A stretch of DNA of 56,058 nucleotides from Verrucomicrobia bacterium UBA3841 (GCA_002392765.1 DGHT01000026.1:1-56058), one strand, 5' to 3'. Counted from the stretch's first letter, positions 25,470 to 33,168 are shown. Notes: generated from the sequence alone by a model not told the origin. Numbers and translations: made by a program.

Positions 25470-27308
25470 TCACATGTTCGAGATCACGGCTTTGATGCGC
25501 CTGACGCCCGCGGAGGACGACTGCTCTTTCTGGATTTTGAATCCGCCGAGTTCTCTGGTGTTGGACACGTGGGGCCCGCAGCATATCTCCTTGGAGACGT
25601 CGCCGATCGTGTAGAGCGTCACTTCTTCGCCGTACTTCGAACCGAAAAGCGCCATCGCGCCTTCTTTCTTCGCCTCCTCGACGGTCGTCGTCTTTTTCAC
25701 GACGTCGATGCCGTCGGCGATCCACTTGTTCACAAGAGCCTCGACCTCGCGTATCTGTTCGTCCGTCATCTTTTCGGGCCAGGTGAAATCGAACCTCAGG
25801 CGTTCGGCTGTGATGTTGGACCCCTTCTGGTTCGCGGAAGGACCGAGCACCTTGTGGAGCGCGGCGTGCAGAAGATGCGTCGCGGTGTGCATGCGCGTGA
25901 CAACCTCGCTGTTGTCCTGAAGGCCCGCCTTGAAGGAACCTGCGCTAGTCGTCCTGGAAAGCTCCTGGTGCTTGCGGTTCGCCTCGTCGAAGCCTTCCTT
26001 GTCCACGGTGAGTCCGGCCTTGTCGGCCATCTCCAGCGTCATTTCGAACGGAAAGCCGAACGTGTCGTACAGTTTGAAGGCCGTCTTTCCGCTGATCTGC
26101 GTCTGGCCGTGGAGCTTGAGCTGCTCCGCGACCTTGTTGAACATGGCCTCTCCCTTGTCGAGCGTCTGGTTGAAGCGGTTCTCCTCCGCTTCGAGATCGG
26201 CCTTGCACTGGGAAAGGTTCGCTGCGAGTTCCGGATAGACGTGGGCGTACTTGTTTGAAATCGTCTCGGCGAGCTTGGGCGTGAAACCGGGGGGGATGCC
26301 GAGCTGGCGTCCGTAGCGGACGGCGCGGCGGATGAGACGGCGGAGGACGTAGTTGGCTCCTACGTTGCCGGGCTTCACTCCGCCTTTGGGGTCGCACAGT
26401 ATGAACGTCGCCGTGCGCATGTGGTCGGCGACGATCCGGCGGGCGCGGAGGACCGACTCCTCGTCCATGGCCTGTTCGCCGTTCCCGGCCCCCTGTTCCC
26501 TCAACGCGTCTATCGCCGCCATGATCGGCGCGAAGATTTCCGTGTCGTACACTGTCGGCGCGCCGGAAAGCATGCAAACCGTTCTCTCGACGCCCATGCC
26601 CGTATCGACGTTGTGGCGGCCGAGCGGGACGAATTTGCCGTCGGCCGTCTTCATGTACTGCATGAAAACGTCGTTCCAGATTTCAATGAATTTTCCGCAA
26701 TGGCAGCCCGGTCTGCAGGCGTCGCAGCACTTGGGCTTCCCGGTATCGATGAACATTTCGGTGTCCGGACCGCAAGGGCCGGTCGTGCCGGCCGGGCCCC
26801 ACCAGTTGTCCTCGCGAGGCAGACGGTATATCCTCTCGTCCGGGATGCCGAGCCCCCTCCAGATGGATGCGGCCTCTTCGTCGGCGGGAATGTACCCGTC
26901 CTCGCCCTCTTTGCCTTCCCCGGCGAAAACCGTCACCGACAGCTGGTCGGGGGAGAATCCGAGTTTGGATGTAAGAAACTCGAACGACCACGAAATCGCT
27001 TCTTTCTTGAAATAATCGTTCAGCGACCAGTTGCCCAGCATCTCGAAGAAAGTGAGATGGGCCGAATCGCCTACGGCGTCGATATCGCCCGTGCGGACGC
27101 ATTTCTGCACGTCCGTAAGCCGCGTCCCGCCCGGATGCGGCATTTCGCCCATCAGATAGGGAACGAGCGGATGCATGCCGGCGGTTGTGAAAAGGACGGT
27201 CGGGTCGTTTTCCGGAATCACCGACGCTCCGGAGATTATCTTGTGCCCCTTCGATTCGAAGAACTTGAGATATGTTTCGCGGAGTTCGTCCGCAGTAAGT
27301 CTGTTCAT
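25470..27308 (-). CDS. alaS: Alanyl-tRNA synthetase, short form without C-Ala domain
   Basis: AlaRS charges tRNA-Ala. The 612-residue protein has the class II core (from ADELRETYLKFFESKGH, with TTAGMHPLVPYL and FFEMLGNWS), a zinc-like CCDACRPGCHCG insertion in the catalytic domain, the tRNA-recognition helices, and an editing domain with HTATH and CCGPH metal motifs. It ends at VRRIKAVISNM right after the editing domain; the C-terminal DHHA1/C-Ala part found in most bacterial AlaRS (about 870 residues) is absent. The linker REQGAGNGEQAMDEE comes from a simple repeat at 26470-26500. The ATG at 27308 follows a GGAAAG site. Confidence 0.93.
   Translation of the reverse strand: MNRLTADELRETYLKFFESKGHKIISGASVIPENDPTVLFTTAGMHPLVPYLMGEMPHPGGTRLTDVQKCVRTGDIDAVGDSAHLTFFEMLGNWSLNDYFKKEAISWSFEFLTSKLGFSPDQLSVTVFAGEGKEGEDGYIPADEEAASIWRGLGIPDERIYRLPREDNWWGPAGTTGPCGPDTEMFIDTGKPKCCDACRPGCHCGKFIEIWNDVFMQYMKTADGKFVPLGRHNVDTGMGVERTVCMLSGAPTVYDTEIFAPIMAAIDALREQGAGNGEQAMDEESVLRARRIVADHMRTATFILCDPKGGVKPGNVGANYVLRRLIRRAVRYGRQLGIPPGFTPKLAETISNKYAHVYPELAANLSQCKADLEAEENRFNQTLDKGEAMFNKVAEQLKLHGQTQISGKTAFKLYDTFGFPFEMTLEMADKAGLTVDKEGFDEANRKHQELSRTTSAGSFKAGLQDNSEVVTRMHTATHLLHAALHKVLGPSANQKGSNITAERLRFDFTWPEKMTDEQIREVEALVNKWIADGIDVVKKTTTVEEAKKEGAMALFGSKYGEEVTLYTIGDVSKEICCGPHVSNTRELGGFKIQKEQSSSAGVRRIKAVISNM
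26470..26500 (-). repeat. In-frame simple repeat in alaS
   Basis: The plus strand has CCTGTTCGCCGTTCCCGG followed by CCCCTGTTCCC; in the coding frame this yields EQGAGNGEQAM. It is a diverged relative of the repeats in the GH29 and GH127-type genes and lies in a surface linker region of AlaRS. Confidence 0.6.
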
Positions 27309-27339
27309 GGTTTCTTTCCGATTTTTTGTATGTTTGAAT

Positions 27340-27368
27340 ATTCTATCAAAAATATGCGATTGTGTAAA
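27340..27368 (-). promoter_or_regulatory. Promoter of alaS operon
   Basis: Minus-strand TTTACA (27363-27368), 17 bases, then TAGAAT (27340-27345) preceded by TTTGA as in the other promoters here. It predicts a leader of about 25 bases to the ATG at 27308 and should drive alaS, lpxI, lpxB and the genes after them. Confidence 0.7.
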
Positions 27369-27468
27369 TTCCAGAAAATCAAGGGCGCAGGGTTTCGCAG
27401 TTTGCGCATTTGAATTGACGCATGTCATACGGCATGGACTCTGGCCGTCCAGGCCTGGGCATCGCCGG

Positions 27469-29466
27469 TTATTCCGGCCTGTACTCTATCGGGAACCAGG
27501 TGCGGTAGAAGTTGTCGCGGGTCCAGGAGTCGCCGGCGGAGGCGTAGTCGCAGAAGAACACGGTCGAGGGGTTGCTCGCTTCGGGATTCTCCGTGTGCGA
27601 GCCAATCGGCAGCGTCGCGGAAAACGCCATCCAGATGTCGTCGGACGGTGTGCGAACCGATGCAAACGCCGACATCGCCTGACCGTCCTTGATCCCTCTT
27701 CTAAACGGCTCCGCCAAGTCGCCGTCCGCAAAGCGGCTGTCGCGTGCGAGCAGCACGGGGCCGCGCGTAAAGGCGACGTGGTGGTCGCGCGTGTGCGCGA
27801 CTACCGGCATGTCGAATTTAATCTCAATGATATCGCCAAGCTTCCAGTCGCGGTCAATCGTGAAGTAGCCACCTGCCCTAACGCCGTCAAGCGCCTTGCC
27901 GTTCAGCTTCACCGCCGTCTTCGCACTCCACGCGGGGATGCGCAGACGCACAGGCGCCGAGCCCTCCGTGTGGCTGGCGATCCTGACATAATCCGTCCTG
28001 GGATAAAGCGAGTACATGTCAAACGCGACCTTGCGCCCGCCGGAAAGTCCGCCTTTCACAAGCGCGGAGGAATAGAAGTTGAACGTCGCGACGTCGCCGC
28101 GCGTCGTGAAAAGTTCCTTGAGGAAGCATAGGAATCCGCGCGGACCGTTCGCCGTGCAGCAGTCGGTATGCATGAAGCAGTGGTTCATGCCATGCCAGCG
28201 GTTGCCGGTCAATGGCGTGTACGCGGCAAATTCGCCGCCATCCAAGCGCAGCGCACCAAGATAGGCGTTGTAGAAAGTGCGCTCGATCTGATCCGCCCAC
28301 TTCGGGTCGTCCGTTGTTTCCAACAGCTTTTCGCAAAAGCGCATCCACGTCGTCGTCACGCACGTTTCCTGAAGGTGGATATACGGAAGATGCTGTTTTT
28401 TCGCTCCATGAAACCACGCCTCGCTCGATGCGCACCCTCCCGCAAGGTTCACTTCTTCCCGGACGATATCCTCAGCAGTCATCACCGCCGCCTTCAGAAT
28501 ATCCTCCACTCCACCATTCACATCTCCTCCACTCTTAACTCCTCCACTCTTAACTTCGACGTAGTCGAGCAGCCCTTGATAGCAGCTCATCATTTCGTAC
28601 GCCTTGCTTCTTCCGTGCTTGCAGACGTACGCCCATTCGCCGCCGCCCCTGAAATCAGGCTCATTGCGGTCCGCGACCGAAACGCCTTTGAGAGCGAGAT
28701 CGATGAGCCGAGGCCCCTTCTCAGGCTCCGTCATGCCCTTGACGATGTACGTCGCGAAATCGAGATATTTTCGCGCGGCGTCCTCGCCGTCTTTCGCGGA
28801 AACTCGCTTGTAGAGCCAGACAACCGGTTCCAAAATCGACGAACTGGCGTAGCCCGACCAGTTGCCGGTCTGCCACAGCTCGCGCCCGCGCTTTCCATTC
28901 GGGCCGATCTCGGCGATGACGTAATCGCAAAGCCGCTTCGCCGCCTCCAGCGCACGTTGCGCCTGTTCCCAGTTTCCTGTTGCCTGTTCCCCATCATAAT
29001 AATGCAACAGTCCCATCATCGTGTACTTCATCCCCCAGACGTCCCAGCCCTCGCCGCAGCGCAACTCGTCGGGGTAGTTGCCGATGTAGCCGCTAGACTC
29101 CTGCGACGCGAGCATCCGCTCCATGCCGCGCTCGATCTTGGAGCAAAGCTCCTCCGCAACTTTACACTTTACACTTTCAACTTTACACTTCCCGTCGGTT
29201 GCGTATCGTAAATACGCAACCGACGAGTGCATCCACTTTCCCCAAAACTCGGTCTGCCACCAGCCCTTAGTCTCGGTCTTCTCCATGAACGGCGCAGTGA
29301 TGTAATCGACGTCTCGTGCGGCGACATGCCGCTCGATCATCGTATCAAGCCGCTCGCCGAGACGCCCCTTGAGCCGCACATCGCCGATGTTGCCAAGCGA
29401 ATCGCCGAGCGCGGCGAACGCAACCGCCGCCGCCAATATTGTTCCGCAGAGGATTCTCATTTTCAT
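27469..29466 (-). CDS. Secreted GH127-type beta-L-arabinofuranosidase
   Basis: A 665-residue exported (alpha/alpha)6-barrel protein of the GH127/DUF1680 family, which removes L-arabinofuranose from plant glycans or glycoproteins. The zinc-cysteine active site is visible: ETC in HLQETCVTTTW and the CC pair in HTDCCTANGP. The signal peptide is the shared KMRILCGTILAAAVA leader. ATG 29466 has a GAGGA site 6 bases upstream. Three segments look like in-frame repeat insertions: KCKVESVKCKV, GEQATGNWEQAQ, and VKSGGVKSGGDVNGGVED. It ends with a C-terminal beta domain. GH146 and related families share this fold, so the exact family needs profile comparison. Confidence 0.85.
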   Translation of the reverse strand: MKMRILCGTILAAAVAFAALGDSLGNIGDVRLKGRLGERLDTMIERHVAARDVDYITAPFMEKTETKGWWQTEFWGKWMHSSVAYLRYATDGKCKVESVKCKVAEELCSKIERGMERMLASQESSGYIGNYPDELRCGEGWDVWGMKYTMMGLLHYYDGEQATGNWEQAQRALEAAKRLCDYVIAEIGPNGKRGRELWQTGNWSGYASSSILEPVVWLYKRVSAKDGEDAARKYLDFATYIVKGMTEPEKGPRLIDLALKGVSVADRNEPDFRGGGEWAYVCKHGRSKAYEMMSCYQGLLDYVEVKSGGVKSGGDVNGGVEDILKAAVMTAEDIVREEVNLAGGCASSEAWFHGAKKQHLPYIHLQETCVTTTWMRFCEKLLETTDDPKWADQIERTFYNAYLGALRLDGGEFAAYTPLTGNRWHGMNHCFMHTDCCTANGPRGFLCFLKELFTTRGDVATFNFYSSALVKGGLSGGRKVAFDMYSLYPRTDYVRIASHTEGSAPVRLRIPAWSAKTAVKLNGKALDGVRAGGYFTIDRDWKLGDIIEIKFDMPVVAHTRDHHVAFTRGPVLLARDSRFADGDLAEPFRRGIKDGQAMSAFASVRTPSDDIWMAFSATLPIGSHTENPEASNPSTVFFCDYASAGDSWTRDNFYRTWFPIEYRPE
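28505..28560 (-). repeat. In-frame GTTAAGAGTGGAG repeat in the GH127-type gene
   Basis: The coding strand carries two copies of GTTAAGAGTGGAGGA and a diverged third, giving VKSGGVKSGGDVNGG. The unit is glycine/serine-rich and sits between two barrel helices. Confidence 0.75.
28965..28998 (-). repeat. In-frame GGAACAGGCAACAGG-type repeat in the GH127-type gene
   Basis: The plus strand reads CAGTTTCCTGTTGCCTGTTCCCC, giving GEQATGNWEQAQ in the protein. It resembles the repeats in alaS and the first GH29 gene. Confidence 0.65.
29158..29224 (-). repeat. In-frame AAAGTGTAAAG repeat and adjoining perfect inverted repeat
   Basis: Bases 29158-29190 hold ACTTTACACTTTACACTTTC-type units that translate as CKVESVKCKV. 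Immediately beside them, 29194-29205 and 29213-29224 are exact 12-base reverse complements (arm GTCGGTTGCGTA) with a 7-base loop. The two together look like one inserted element. Confidence 0.75.
29421..29463 (-). repeat. Leader cassette copy 1 (GH127-type gene)
   Basis: Shared start-codon and signal-peptide DNA: AAAATGAGAA, then a short variable stretch, then TGCGGAACAATATTGGCGGC. It encodes MRILCGTILAAAVA. Confidence 0.85.
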
Positions 29467-29804
29467 TGTATTTCCTCTTTTCTTCATCACGCCGCCGCCC
29501 TTCTAATATTTTGCCACCTTTGGGCAACGCAACTTATTTTGCGTTTTGCGTTGCTTTGCGTTGCCGAATATCTCAAGTCGCTCTGCCATTCGAATGTTCT
29601 CATTTGTTTGGCCACAACGGACAGGAGAAGACAGAAGAATATCGGTAAAAGTTTGCCGCGTCACCCCCTTGCGCCCAAAGATAATATTTGGTACAATACC
29701 AACCAAACCCCTTGATGGGTTGTAAACCGACCGCTGAGCCTCGGCGATGCGGTGCAGGGCCGGGCGAATGTCCGGCCCTTGCCTTTCTGAAAGATGCGGA
29801 AGAC
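29467..29804. other. Intergenic stretch with short repeats
   Basis: No credible gene. It holds the ribosome site of the GH127-type gene, a cluster of TTGCGTTGC units (29524-29564) with one inverted copy GCAACGCAA, a TTGGTACAATACCAA palindrome near 29689-29703, and the hairpin at 29755-29778. Confidence 0.6.
29755..29778 (-). terminator. Hairpin after the putative toxin gene
   Basis: Bases 29755-29762 (AGGGCCGG) and 29771-29778 (CCGGCCCT) pair perfectly over 8 bases with an 8-base loop, 27 bases after the stop of the ADP-ribosyltransferase-like gene. There is no long T tract, so termination may be weak or Rho-aided. Confidence 0.5.
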
Positions 29805-30350
29805 TCAGAAATCCAATTCTACGGGGAATAGGGAAACTATTGCCGACGGATTTCTTACAGATATCTGGATATGCGAGTGATCGTAGAAACGCGAATTTGG
29901 AAACACAGGCTCTCCCTCGACAAACGGACAGCGCACCGTGTCGCAAGGCAAACCAAGCTCCGTTTCCGCATGAGCTGTCGCCGTGTTTATGACAAGACAA
30001 TCGAGCCTGTGCAGCAACTTGCCATTGGTCGGCAGTTTGACACCTGAATCTACCAACGCCTGATAGGTGCGCCCAAGAATCTGATACGTGTCGACATCCA
30101 TCAAATCCAAACAATGTCCCAGATTTATTCTTGCACCAAGAACTGCCGCATTGTCCTGTCCAAACTTCTTCACAGCCCACTCCAGGGCTCGTACAGGAGC
30201 GCCTTCCCAGAAATAAATGCCACTTCCCAGCCAGTCGTAATCGTTTTCGCTTGAAGTCAAGGACACGCCATCTGCATGCAAAACAGCATCCGCCACATCG
30301 CGGGAGCATCCATGAAAACCAAAGACCGATTCGATGCGTGGAGGCATCAT
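29805..30350 (-). CDS. Putative ADP-ribosyltransferase-fold toxin
   Basis: A 181-residue protein without a signal peptide. Its N-terminal half (FGFHGCSRDVADAVL, then NDYDWLGSGIYFWEGAPVRALEWA) has the pattern of small ART-fold proteins such as DUF3990: an HG near the start of the fold, then a LGxGxYFW segment followed by a helix with AxxWA. A later LDCLVINTA segment could be another core strand. It starts 3 bases after a 63-residue ORF that has a strong promoter, the layout of a toxin-antitoxin pair. NAD-dependent activity is inferred from pattern only. A TTG/GTG start is not needed; ATG at 30350 or 30347 both fit. Confidence 0.6.
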   Translation of the reverse strand: MMPPRIESVFGFHGCSRDVADAVLHADGVSLTSSENDYDWLGSGIYFWEGAPVRALEWAVKKFGQDNAAVLGARINLGHCLDLMDVDTYQILGRTYQALVDSGVKLPTNGKLLHRLDCLVINTATAHAETELGLPCDTVRCPFVEGEPVFPNSRFYDHSHIQISVRNPSAIVSLFPVELDF

Positions 30351-30353
30351 GAC

Positions 30354-30545
30354 TTACATCGGGATAACGGTCAGTCTCCCGTTGCGAGAGCGTTGGAGGC
30401 CAACAGACGCCAGATAAGCTCTTGCACCATCGTGCGTGGCACATTGCCTGCGGATAAAATCTGGCAACCCGTCCAGCGTTCTGTCGCGGACGATTCGTAC
30501 GGGCCTTTTCCTGCAGACCCCCTTGGGTATTGCCATCGTACACAT
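30354..30545 (-). CDS. Small basic protein, putative antitoxin
   Basis: A 63-residue ORF, MCTMAIPKGVCRKRPVRIVR at its start, with a central LDGLPDFIRRQCATHDGARAYL helix-like segment. The start at 30545 is set by an AGAGGAG ribosome site 8 bases upstream and a consensus promoter about 30 bases upstream. A second ATG at 30536 is possible. The gene ends 3 bases before the ART-like gene. No family is recognised; its size, basic start and position suggest an antitoxin or small regulator. Confidence 0.55.
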   Translation of the reverse strand: MCTMAIPKGVCRKRPVRIVRDRTLDGLPDFIRRQCATHDGARAYLASVGLQRSRNGRLTVIPM

Positions 30546-30576
30546 ATCGCAGACTCCTCTCTTCCTTGCACGTGGT

Positions 30577-30605
30577 AGTATACCAAATCTCAGGAATGCT
30601 GACAA
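30577..30605 (-). promoter_or_regulatory. Consensus promoter of the putative toxin-antitoxin pair
   Basis: Minus-strand TTGTCA (30600-30605), spacer of 17, TATACT (30577-30582), with TG before the -10 (TTTGGTATACT). It is one of the best promoter matches in the window and sits right before the 63-residue ORF. Confidence 0.75.
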
Positions 30606-30692
30606 TGGTCGCACGATCCACCGCCCTCCGGCGTGGGCGTAGTCCGCCTCTTCTGCGGCGGGCAAAAGCAACTGATTCTCTCGCTCCGCGCC

Positions 30693-30755
30693 TCATGGCT
30701 TCGCGCATGCGCCCGCAACCGCCGCCGCGAGAATTGTTCCGCATAGCGTTCTCAT
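30693..30755 (-). pseudogene. Orphan signal-peptide leader (truncated gene)
   Basis: ATG at 30755 overlaps the GH28-like stop codon (ATGA) and opens a frame for MRTLCGTILAAAVAGACAKP followed by TGA. The DNA is a full copy of the leader cassette found before five other genes, but no mature protein follows. The downstream sequence is instead the promoter of the putative toxin-antitoxin pair, about 90 bases away. It is best read as the remnant of a gene whose body was lost or replaced; a 20-residue secreted peptide is possible but unsupported. Confidence 0.7.
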
Positions 30756-30758
30756 TTT
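30711..30758 (-). repeat. Leader cassette copy 2 (orphan)
   Basis: AAAATGAGAACGCTATGC then GGAACAATTCTCGCGGCGG, directly overlapping the preceding gene's stop codon. Confidence 0.85.
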
Positions 30759-32248
30759 ACTTCCTTTCCATTCGCTTTAACCGATCCGATGTTTCCACGC
30801 CGCCTTACGTTGACGGGCGGCACCGAACGAAACTCGATGTCGCGGACTTCCTGTCCAGGCACAGTCGTGAAAAGCTCCGCAACGAGCGGCGGAGTGAAGC
30901 CGGGGAACGCGAAGTTCTCGAACACGACAGCGCGGATGAGCGAACGGTAGCCGGACGGATCGGCGACTTCCACGAAATTCTGGTTGCCGTGATCTTCCCT
31001 TGGATGCGGACAGACGATATACGCTAACGTCAGCTCCTTCGCAAACGAGTCGCCGGGATAGCGCATGTCGTCCGTCTTCTGAATCGCATAGTTGAGCGGC
31101 AAGCCGTCCATGTCAATCTCGATATTCGAGAACCTTATATCTTCAATGCGCGTGTCTGCGCTGCCGCACGTGTCCGATATCTGCACGGGTTCGCTCATCA
31201 CATTGAGAAACGCACAGTCCCTGACCTCGATGTTGCGGAACTTGTTCGCGTAAGGCGGCGACCACAACTTGAAGGACGCTCCCCAATCGCACCACAGGCG
31301 GCAATCCTCGAAGGTTATGTCCTCGGCGACGTAGCTGCGCGTGTCCAGATAGGCCCCCAGCACGACAAGGCAATCGTCGAAGCTACGCACGAAGCAGTCT
31401 TTCACCTTGACGTCGGAACTCGCGCTGATGTCGATGCCGTCGGAATTGTACCGCCACTGTCCGACGACCTTCACGCCGTCAATCGTGACGTGACGCGAGC
31501 CGGAGCGCACGATCAGCGACCAAAAAGGCGTGTCTCGAATGACGATGCCCTCAATTAGCACATTCTCCGACGCATAGACGACACAGGAATGGCAAGCAAA
31601 CTCCGTATCGACCGGAGGGAGCCCATGCGACTTTCGGAACTCCTGTGCCCGAGCGTCCGCCCGCTCGAACGTCGAGCAGTCGAGGATGCCGCGCCCGACG
31701 ACGGCGACATTCGTGACTCCGCAGAGAAACAACTCTCCGTGGACAACCGCGCCACGCTCGATGACGACCCGCTGTCCGTTCGTCGGCGAGATAATCCCCG
31801 CATGGTGTTCGCCCGGCCCATACCAGATATCGTCTGAGCGGCGCTCAATGTTGAATGGCTTGTCGGCGAAGACGTGGAGCGGAGGCAGCGCGGCGCCGAA
31901 ATCCAGAACGTACTGCGACGGGCGGTCGAGCTTCAGAGCAAGCCCACGCTCCGTGCGCACGAGCCGGTTGCTTTCGCTGAACGGATAAAGCCGCGCCGGA
32001 AGGTCCGCACCAACACCGGCGATCTCCAGAACCCCCGGCTCCCTCAAGTCAAAGCTTGCGATCTTGGCAAGGCGCGTCTGGTCAAGCGTCCTTTGCTTGC
32101 CCGTCCAGACCCGATTGAACGGCATCGCCGAAATCCGGCAGTCCTCAAGCGCAACCATGCGCTCGTTGTACGTCGCCGAAATTCCGCCATGCGCCGAAAT
32201 CGACACCGCCATCGTCGCCGCAAGAATAGTTCCGCATAGCATTCTCAT
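30752..32248 (-). CDS. GH28-like polygalacturonase, secreted
   Basis: A 498-residue right-handed beta-helix protein resembling GH28 pectinases. The catalytic-site pattern is visible as NSDGIDIS and, about 15 residues later, FDDCLVV, corresponding to the NxD and DD aspartates of the family; the histidine and RIK motifs are less clear. The mature protein begins with a beta domain, then GEHHAGIISPTNGQRV and helix turns. The N-terminus is the shared MRMLCGTILAATMAV leader, so export is expected. Its stop codon lies within the next cassette. Likely substrate: homogalacturonan or rhamnogalacturonan backbone, or a related uronic acid polymer. Confidence 0.78.
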   Translation of the reverse strand: MRMLCGTILAATMAVSISAHGGISATYNERMVALEDCRISAMPFNRVWTGKQRTLDQTRLAKIASFDLREPGVLEIAGVGADLPARLYPFSESNRLVRTERGLALKLDRPSQYVLDFGAALPPLHVFADKPFNIERRSDDIWYGPGEHHAGIISPTNGQRVVIERGAVVHGELFLCGVTNVAVVGRGILDCSTFERADARAQEFRKSHGLPPVDTEFACHSCVVYASENVLIEGIVIRDTPFWSLIVRSGSRHVTIDGVKVVGQWRYNSDGIDISASSDVKVKDCFVRSFDDCLVVLGAYLDTRSYVAEDITFEDCRLWCDWGASFKLWSPPYANKFRNIEVRDCAFLNVMSEPVQISDTCGSADTRIEDIRFSNIEIDMDGLPLNYAIQKTDDMRYPGDSFAKELTLAYIVCPHPREDHGNQNFVEVADPSGYRSLIRAVVFENFAFPGFTPPLVAELFTTVPGQEVRDIEFRSVPPVNVRRRGNIGSVKANGKEVK

Positions 32249-32251
32249 TTT
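32211..32251 (-). repeat. Leader cassette copy 3 (GH28-like gene)
   Basis: AAAATGAGAATGCTATGC then GGAACTATTCTTGCGGCG; one base differs from the usual GGAACAATTCT core. Confidence 0.85.
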
Positions 32252-32283
32252 GTATTCACCCCCTCGAATGTCATCCCCACTAA

Positions 32284-33165
32284 TTATGGCGCCAACGCTG
32301 TCGCCGGACTTGCATGGTATTCGTCAAGTTGCTTTTGGGCGCAGTTGGTTGTTACGGTCTGGACACCGCGGCAAAATGCCTCTATAGTGTCCGGGAGTTC
32401 GTCAACCGTCCAGACATGGAACTCAAAACCCGCCGCCTTCACCGCTTTCACGAAATCAGACGTTACAATATCAGGATTGTAGCAACAGTCTACGCCATCC
32501 ACGCCAAGCTCCCTCAACTTGGCGACAAGCCCTTCCGCCGTGACAAATGGCGTCTCGTGACTCGGGGAAACCAACCAGAAAACCTTGTATTCCGGCATCG
32601 CCGCCTTGAGCGCCTTGCACGACTCCTGATTGAAAGAAATAAAGAGCGCATTGCCTGGAGTTGCGTTTGTTTGCTTCTCAAAAACCTCCTTGACGAACGG
32701 CACAATCTCCGGTCCGGGCTTGATTTCTACGTAAATCCACCGCCCGTCACGGGCAAGGGACAAGACCTCCTCCAAAAGCGCAGGGCGCGTTCCCGCAAAC
32801 TTCGAGCCTTTCCAAGAACCCCATGACCCGACGTCCACCTTTTCAAGCTCCGTCCAAGTTACGTCGGTGCACCTGTTGGTGTTCGCTCCCCCCGTGGTAC
32901 GCCCTAGGTCCCCGTCGTGGAACGTGAACACACGCCCGTCCTTCGAGAGGTAGATGTCGCACTCGAAGCCGAAACCGCGTTCTACCGCCGTCCTATACGC
33001 TGGCAGAGTGTTCTCCGGCGCGGCAACCGACTCTCCGCGATGCGCAATAAGAGTATCATGTCCAGGCCTATTCACGCTGCCGTCTGGGACAAGCGATTCT
33101 CTCGCCGTTTTACACCCCGCCATCGCCATCGCCGCCGCAAGAATTGTTCCGCATAGTGTTTTCAT
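32284..33165 (-). CDS. Glycerophosphodiester phosphodiesterase, probable lipoprotein
   Basis: A 293-residue GDPD-family phosphodiesterase that cleaves glycerophosphodiesters to glycerol-3-phosphate and an alcohol. The catalytic block HRGESVAAPENT (H42, E51) and the FHDGDLGRTT segment with the second histidine are present, as is the metal-binding EIKPG strand. The leader MKTLCGTILAAAMAMAGC ends in a good lipobox with C18, so unlike the other cassette proteins this one is probably lipid-anchored. Its ATG overlaps the SGNH gene stop by 4 bases. Its link to the glycan locus is unclear; it could also act on glycerol phosphate decorations. Confidence 0.87.
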   Translation of the reverse strand: MKTLCGTILAAAMAMAGCKTARESLVPDGSVNRPGHDTLIAHRGESVAAPENTLPAYRTAVERGFGFECDIYLSKDGRVFTFHDGDLGRTTGGANTNRCTDVTWTELEKVDVGSWGSWKGSKFAGTRPALLEEVLSLARDGRWIYVEIKPGPEIVPFVKEVFEKQTNATPGNALFISFNQESCKALKAAMPEYKVFWLVSPSHETPFVTAEGLVAKLRELGVDGVDCCYNPDIVTSDFVKAVKAAGFEFHVWTVDELPDTIEAFCRGVQTVTTNCAQKQLDEYHASPATALAP

Positions 33166-33168
33166 TTT
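33131..33168 (-). repeat. Leader cassette copy 4 (GDPD gene)
   Basis: AAAATGAAAACACTATGC then GGAACAATTCTTGCGGCGG, overlapping the SGNH gene stop by 4 bases. Confidence 0.85.

Noticed and set aside
29503..30744. 413-codon minus-strand frame after the orphan leader
   Set aside because: It runs out of frame through the leader and the putative toxin genes, is arginine/cysteine-rich and has no motif; the shorter frames with promoter and ribosome site fit better.
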